Assembly (NCBI GenBank): GCA_934339135.1
Contig: CAKRHP010000018.1
Span: 1-60,948 of the forward strand
DNA: 60,948 nucleotides
Direction of reading: 5' to 3'
Source: an uncultured Lachnospiraceae bacterium
GTDB taxonomy: Bacteria; Bacillota; Clostridia; Lachnospirales; Lachnospiraceae
The notes beneath the pieces are model-generated. The model saw only the letters and a list, made by a program, of their open reading frames with translations, had not been told where the DNA came from and searched no databases. The translations under genes were made by a program, and so were the position numbers. Within the stretch, counting starts at the first letter, position 1; every line of letters begins with the position of its first letter. Below, piece after piece: positions 58,032 through 60,948 of this stretch.

Positions 58032-58901
58032 ATGGCTCCGGATATTCGATTCCCCCATCTGGGGATAGAGATCGCATCACTGGGGAAGGGCATTACCATT
58101 GGTGGATTTACCATTGCATTTTATGGAATGATCATTGCGTTTGGTATGGTGATGGGATATCTGATGACAGCATTTCAGGCAAAGCGCACCGGGCAGGAGC
58201 CGGATCTCTATCTGGATCTTGCATTGTGGGACATTGTATTTGCTGTGATCGGTGCGAGAATATATTACGTTGTATTTAGCTGGGATTACTATAAGGATAA
58301 TTTATTGCAGATATTCAATACCCGTGGCGGAGGCTTGGCGATTTACGGCGGTGTGATCGCCGGTGTGGTCACAACCATTATCTTCGGGAAGGTTCGGAAG
58401 CAGAATTTCTTTCAGCTTCTGGATACCGCCTGTGTTGGACTGATCACAGGGCAGATTATTGGTCGCTGGGGCAATTTCTGCAACAGGGAAGCATTTGGCG
58501 GATATACCAATGGTCTGTTTGCGATGCAGCTCAAAGAGAGTGATGTGGCATCCTCCAATCTGACTCACGCTGTGTTGAAGCATATTGTAGAGATTGATGG
58601 AACCCGATATATCCAGGTGCATCCGACATTTCTTTATGAATCACTTTGGAATGTCGGTGTATTGATCATATTGCTGCTTTTTACAAAGCACCGCAAATAT
58701 AATGGGCAGATATTTTTGATCTATCTGCTGGGATATGGCCTGGGCAGAGTGTGGATCGAAGGTCTGCGGACGGATCAGCTGCTCTTTTTCGGCACAGGTG
58801 CAGCTGTTTCCCAGGTGCTTTCCGGAGTACTGGTAGTGGTATCGGCAGCGATATTGATCTATCAGTATGTGAAGGGACGACAGGAGAGAAAAACAGCCTA
58901 G
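58032..58901 (+). CDS. lgt: Prolipoprotein diacylglyceryl transferase
   Basis: The 289-residue integral membrane enzyme moves diacylglycerol from phosphatidylglycerol to the lipobox Cys of lipoproteins. About seven membrane helices are seen, with the Lgt signature GRWGNFCNREAFGG near residue 152 and YGGVIAGV before it. Start behind AAGGGAG, 78 bases after ychF, so the two are probably cotranscribed. The prophage lipoprotein at 6721 would be one of its substrates. Confidence 0.95.
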   Translation: MAPDIRFPHLGIEIASLGKGITIGGFTIAFYGMIIAFGMVMGYLMTAFQAKRTGQEPDLYLDLALWDIVFAVIGARIYYVVFSWDYYKDNLLQIFNTRGGGLAIYGGVIAGVVTTIIFGKVRKQNFFQLLDTACVGLITGQIIGRWGNFCNREAFGGYTNGLFAMQLKESDVASSNLTHAVLKHIVEIDGTRYIQVHPTFLYESLWNVGVLIILLLFTKHRKYNGQIFLIYLLGYGLGRVWIEGLRTDQLLFFGTGAAVSQVLSGVLVVVSAAILIYQYVKGRQERKTA

Positions 58902-58987
58902 AGATGCATCTGGGCAAGTACGCAGCGTTTTAATATTAAATGTAAAGCGGAAATAGAAACAAATAAAAACGATTGTGAATCATTTAA

Positions 58988-59034
58988 AACAGAGAGGAAT
59001 ATGAACCGGTTTCATATTCCTCTCTGTTTTGTAT
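58988..59034. terminator. Bidirectional terminator between lgt and the ABC-F gene
   Basis: AAACAGAGAGGAATATGAA pairs with TTCATATTCCTCTCTGTTT, a perfect 19-bp stem with CCGG loop and A/T flanks on both sides. Confidence 0.9.
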
Positions 59035-59088
59035 GATAAATTCCAGATTATCCGTTATTTTATAAATCAGGATCAATGATTCGATGCA

Positions 59089-60720
59089 TTAATCTTCATC
59101 TTCATTCTGTACAGACAGAAGCTGTCTCTTGCGGGCCATTTCATCACTGTCCAGATACTCGTCATAGGTAGAGATCTTATCGATCAGACCGCCCGGAGTG
59201 ATCTCCATGATACGGTTGGCGATCGTCTGGATAAACTGGTGATCCTGTGAGGTGAAAAGAACCACGCCCGGGAATTTGATCAGACCATTATTTAATGCCG
59301 TGATCGACTCCATATCCAGATGGTTGGTCGGCTCATCCATGATCAGAATGTTGGATGCGAGGATCATCATCTTAGACAGCATAACACGGACACGCTCACC
59401 ACCGGAAAGGACATTTACCTTCTTGACGCCGTCCTCGCCAGGGAAAAGCATACGGCCAAGGAAACCACGTACGTAGGTCGGATCCTTTTCCGGAGAGAAA
59501 GGCATCAGCCAGTCTACGATCGTGTCATCACTGGCAAACAGCTCTGTGTTGTCCTTCGGGAAGTAGGAGAAGCTTGTGGTCACGCCCCACTTGTAAGAAC
59601 CCTCATCCGGTTCCATTTCTCCGGCAAGGATCTGGAACAGGGTAGTCGCAGCAATTGTATTGCTTCCCACGAAAGCAACCTTATCCTCGCGGCCGATGAT
59701 AAAGGAAATATCATCCAGAACCTTTACTCCGTCAATAGTCTTGGAAAGATGCTCTACGGTAAGAACCTCATTACCGATCTCACGCTCCGGGCGGAAATCA
59801 ATATAAGGATATTTACGGCTGGAAGGTTTCATATCGTCCAGCTCAATTTTTTCCAAAGCACGTTTTCTGGAGGTCGCCTGCTTCGACTTGGAAGCGTTGG
59901 CGCTGAATCGCTGGATAAATTCCTGCAGCTCCTTGATCTTTTCCTCTTTCTTCTTATTGGCTTCCTTCATCTGTTTGATCATCAACTGGCTTGACTCATA
60001 CCAGAAGTCGTAGTTTCCGGCATAAAGCTGGATCTTTGCATAATCAATATCTGCGATATGGGTACAGACCTTATTGAGGAAGTAACGGTCATGGGATACC
60101 ACGATCACGGTGTTGTCAAAATCGATCAGGAAATCTTCCAGCCAGCGGATCGCTTCCAGATCCAAATGGTTGGTCGGCTCGTCGAGAAGGAGAATGTCCG
60201 GATTACCAAACAATGCCTGTGCCAGAAGGATTTTAACCTTCTCATTGGCAGGCAGCTCGCTCATCATCATGGAATGTGTCTCGGTAGGTACGCCAAGTCC
60301 ATTCAGAAGGGTAGCAGCATCGGATTCCGCTTCCCATCCATTCATGGTAGCAAATTCCTCCTCAAGCTCAGCGGCACGGATACCGTCCTCATCGCTGAAA
60401 TCCGGTTTTGCGTAGATTGCATCCTTTTCCTTCATGATCTGGTAAAGACGTTCATTTCCCATGATAACGGTATCCAATACAGAATACGCATCATACTGAA
60501 AGTGATCCTGCTTCAGGAAAGAAAGACGCTGTCCCGGTGTGATAATAACATCACCCTTTGACGGCTCGATCTCGCCGTTTAAGATCTTCAGAAAAGTAGA
60601 TTTACCGGCACCATTGGCACCGATCAGTCCATAACAGTTTCCTTCGGTAAACTTGATATTTACATCCTCAAAGAGGGCCTTTTTGCCAAGACGTAATGTG
60701 ACATTGCTTGCTTGTATCAT
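59089..60720 (-). CDS. ABC-F family ATPase (YbiT-like translation factor)
   Basis: The 543-residue soluble protein has two nucleotide-binding domains joined by a basic coiled-coil linker (residues about 235-320), the ABC-F layout; such proteins act at the ribosomal E site. NBD1: Walker A GANGAGKST (34-42), signature degenerate (SELPANEKVK), Walker B LLLDEPTNHLD. NBD2: Walker A degenerate (GSNTIAATT, about 351, Lys replaced by Ala), signature intact (LSGGERVRV), Walker B ILIMDEPTNHLD. There are no membrane segments. ATG 60720 follows TGGAGGATTTCG. Confidence 0.92.
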   Translation of the reverse strand: MIQASNVTLRLGKKALFEDVNIKFTEGNCYGLIGANGAGKSTFLKILNGEIEPSKGDVIITPGQRLSFLKQDHFQYDAYSVLDTVIMGNERLYQIMKEKDAIYAKPDFSDEDGIRAAELEEEFATMNGWEAESDAATLLNGLGVPTETHSMMMSELPANEKVKILLAQALFGNPDILLLDEPTNHLDLEAIRWLEDFLIDFDNTVIVVSHDRYFLNKVCTHIADIDYAKIQLYAGNYDFWYESSQLMIKQMKEANKKKEEKIKELQEFIQRFSANASKSKQATSRKRALEKIELDDMKPSSRKYPYIDFRPEREIGNEVLTVEHLSKTIDGVKVLDDISFIIGREDKVAFVGSNTIAATTLFQILAGEMEPDEGSYKWGVTTSFSYFPKDNTELFASDDTIVDWLMPFSPEKDPTYVRGFLGRMLFPGEDGVKKVNVLSGGERVRVMLSKMMILASNILIMDEPTNHLDMESITALNNGLIKFPGVVLFTSQDHQFIQTIANRIMEITPGGLIDKISTYDEYLDSDEMARKRQLLSVQNEDED

Positions 60721-60829
60721 CGAAATCCTCCATTCGTGCTCAAATTCATAAATTACATGTGATGCTGCGGATTGATTCCGGCATCATATTATTAGGTGTA
60801 CTTTCCTATAACAGGGCATACACCTTTCT

Positions 60830-60857
60830 ATTTTACAGAAAACTGGCGATTTTGCAA
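60830..60857 (-). promoter_or_regulatory. Promoter of the ABC-F gene
   Basis: On the minus strand TTGCAA (60857-60852) and TAAAAT (60835-60830) are 16 bp apart. The roughly 100-base leader contains two small hairpins (GGTGTA/TACACC and GATGC/GCATC). Bases 60858-60948 hold nothing I can name. Confidence 0.6.
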
Positions 60858-60948
60858 GAGGCAAATGAAATTCGATAGTGTAAACTGTTCTTCGGAAAAA
60901 TATGAGCAGACCAGCTCCTAGATAGTTTTAAGAACTTCAACTACCTGC

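Noticed and set aside
1..60948. CRISPR arrays
   Set aside because: No series of regularly spaced identical repeats was seen. The repeats present are pairs or promoter elements.

Overview
The window is a low-GC Firmicutes chromosome segment, most likely from a Lachnospiraceae (Clostridia) gut bacterium, carrying one apparently complete prophage. I base this on the AT-leaning codon use, strong AGGAGG-type ribosome binding sites, the ychF-lgt-ABC-F neighbourhood and the style of the phage proteins. No database was searched; family names rest on recognisable motifs and gene order.

Region 1 (1-4722) is host flank. It holds the end of an EAL protein, a membrane diguanylate cyclase (GGDEF), several gene remnants (response regulator, ADP-ribosylglycohydrolase start joined to a SIMPL-like tail, frameshifted PBECR4-like protein) and a PIN/RelB-type toxin-antitoxin pair. 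Short paired direct repeats just outside the prophage resemble integrase arm sites of an earlier element at the same locus.

Region 2 (4723-56869) is a siphovirus-type prophage of about 52 kb, bounded by a 20-bp repeat that covers the start codon of ychF. Rightward late genes run from small terminase through small genes, a tRNA-Ser and a tRNA-like element, large terminase, portal, head morphogenesis protein, scaffold, N4-gp56-type capsid, connectors, tail tube, tape measure, tail tip and fibre to holin and endolysin (5384-35427). A par/Fst-like type I toxin-antitoxin locus follows. Then come a divergent immunity switch (35901-37224), antirepressors, a recombination module (SbcC-like ATPase, Bet/RecT, MBL protein, SSB), a nuclease/methyltransferase cluster, primase-helicase, excisionase and integrase.

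The late operon carries extra genes (morons), several with their own sigma-A-like promoters: an antiviral dCTP-deaminase-like operon, a nuclease-like tail on the head morphogenesis protein, and three membrane proteins. Four of the junctions behind these inserts carry one shared promoter-like element: two TTCACA boxes 9 bp apart, then an extended -10 at fixed distance, then a hairpin with a U-run. This looks like an undescribed late-control module.

Region 3 (56853-60948) is host: ychF, which reads from the attR junction and has lost its native upstream region, then lgt, then a convergent ABC-F ATPase gene.
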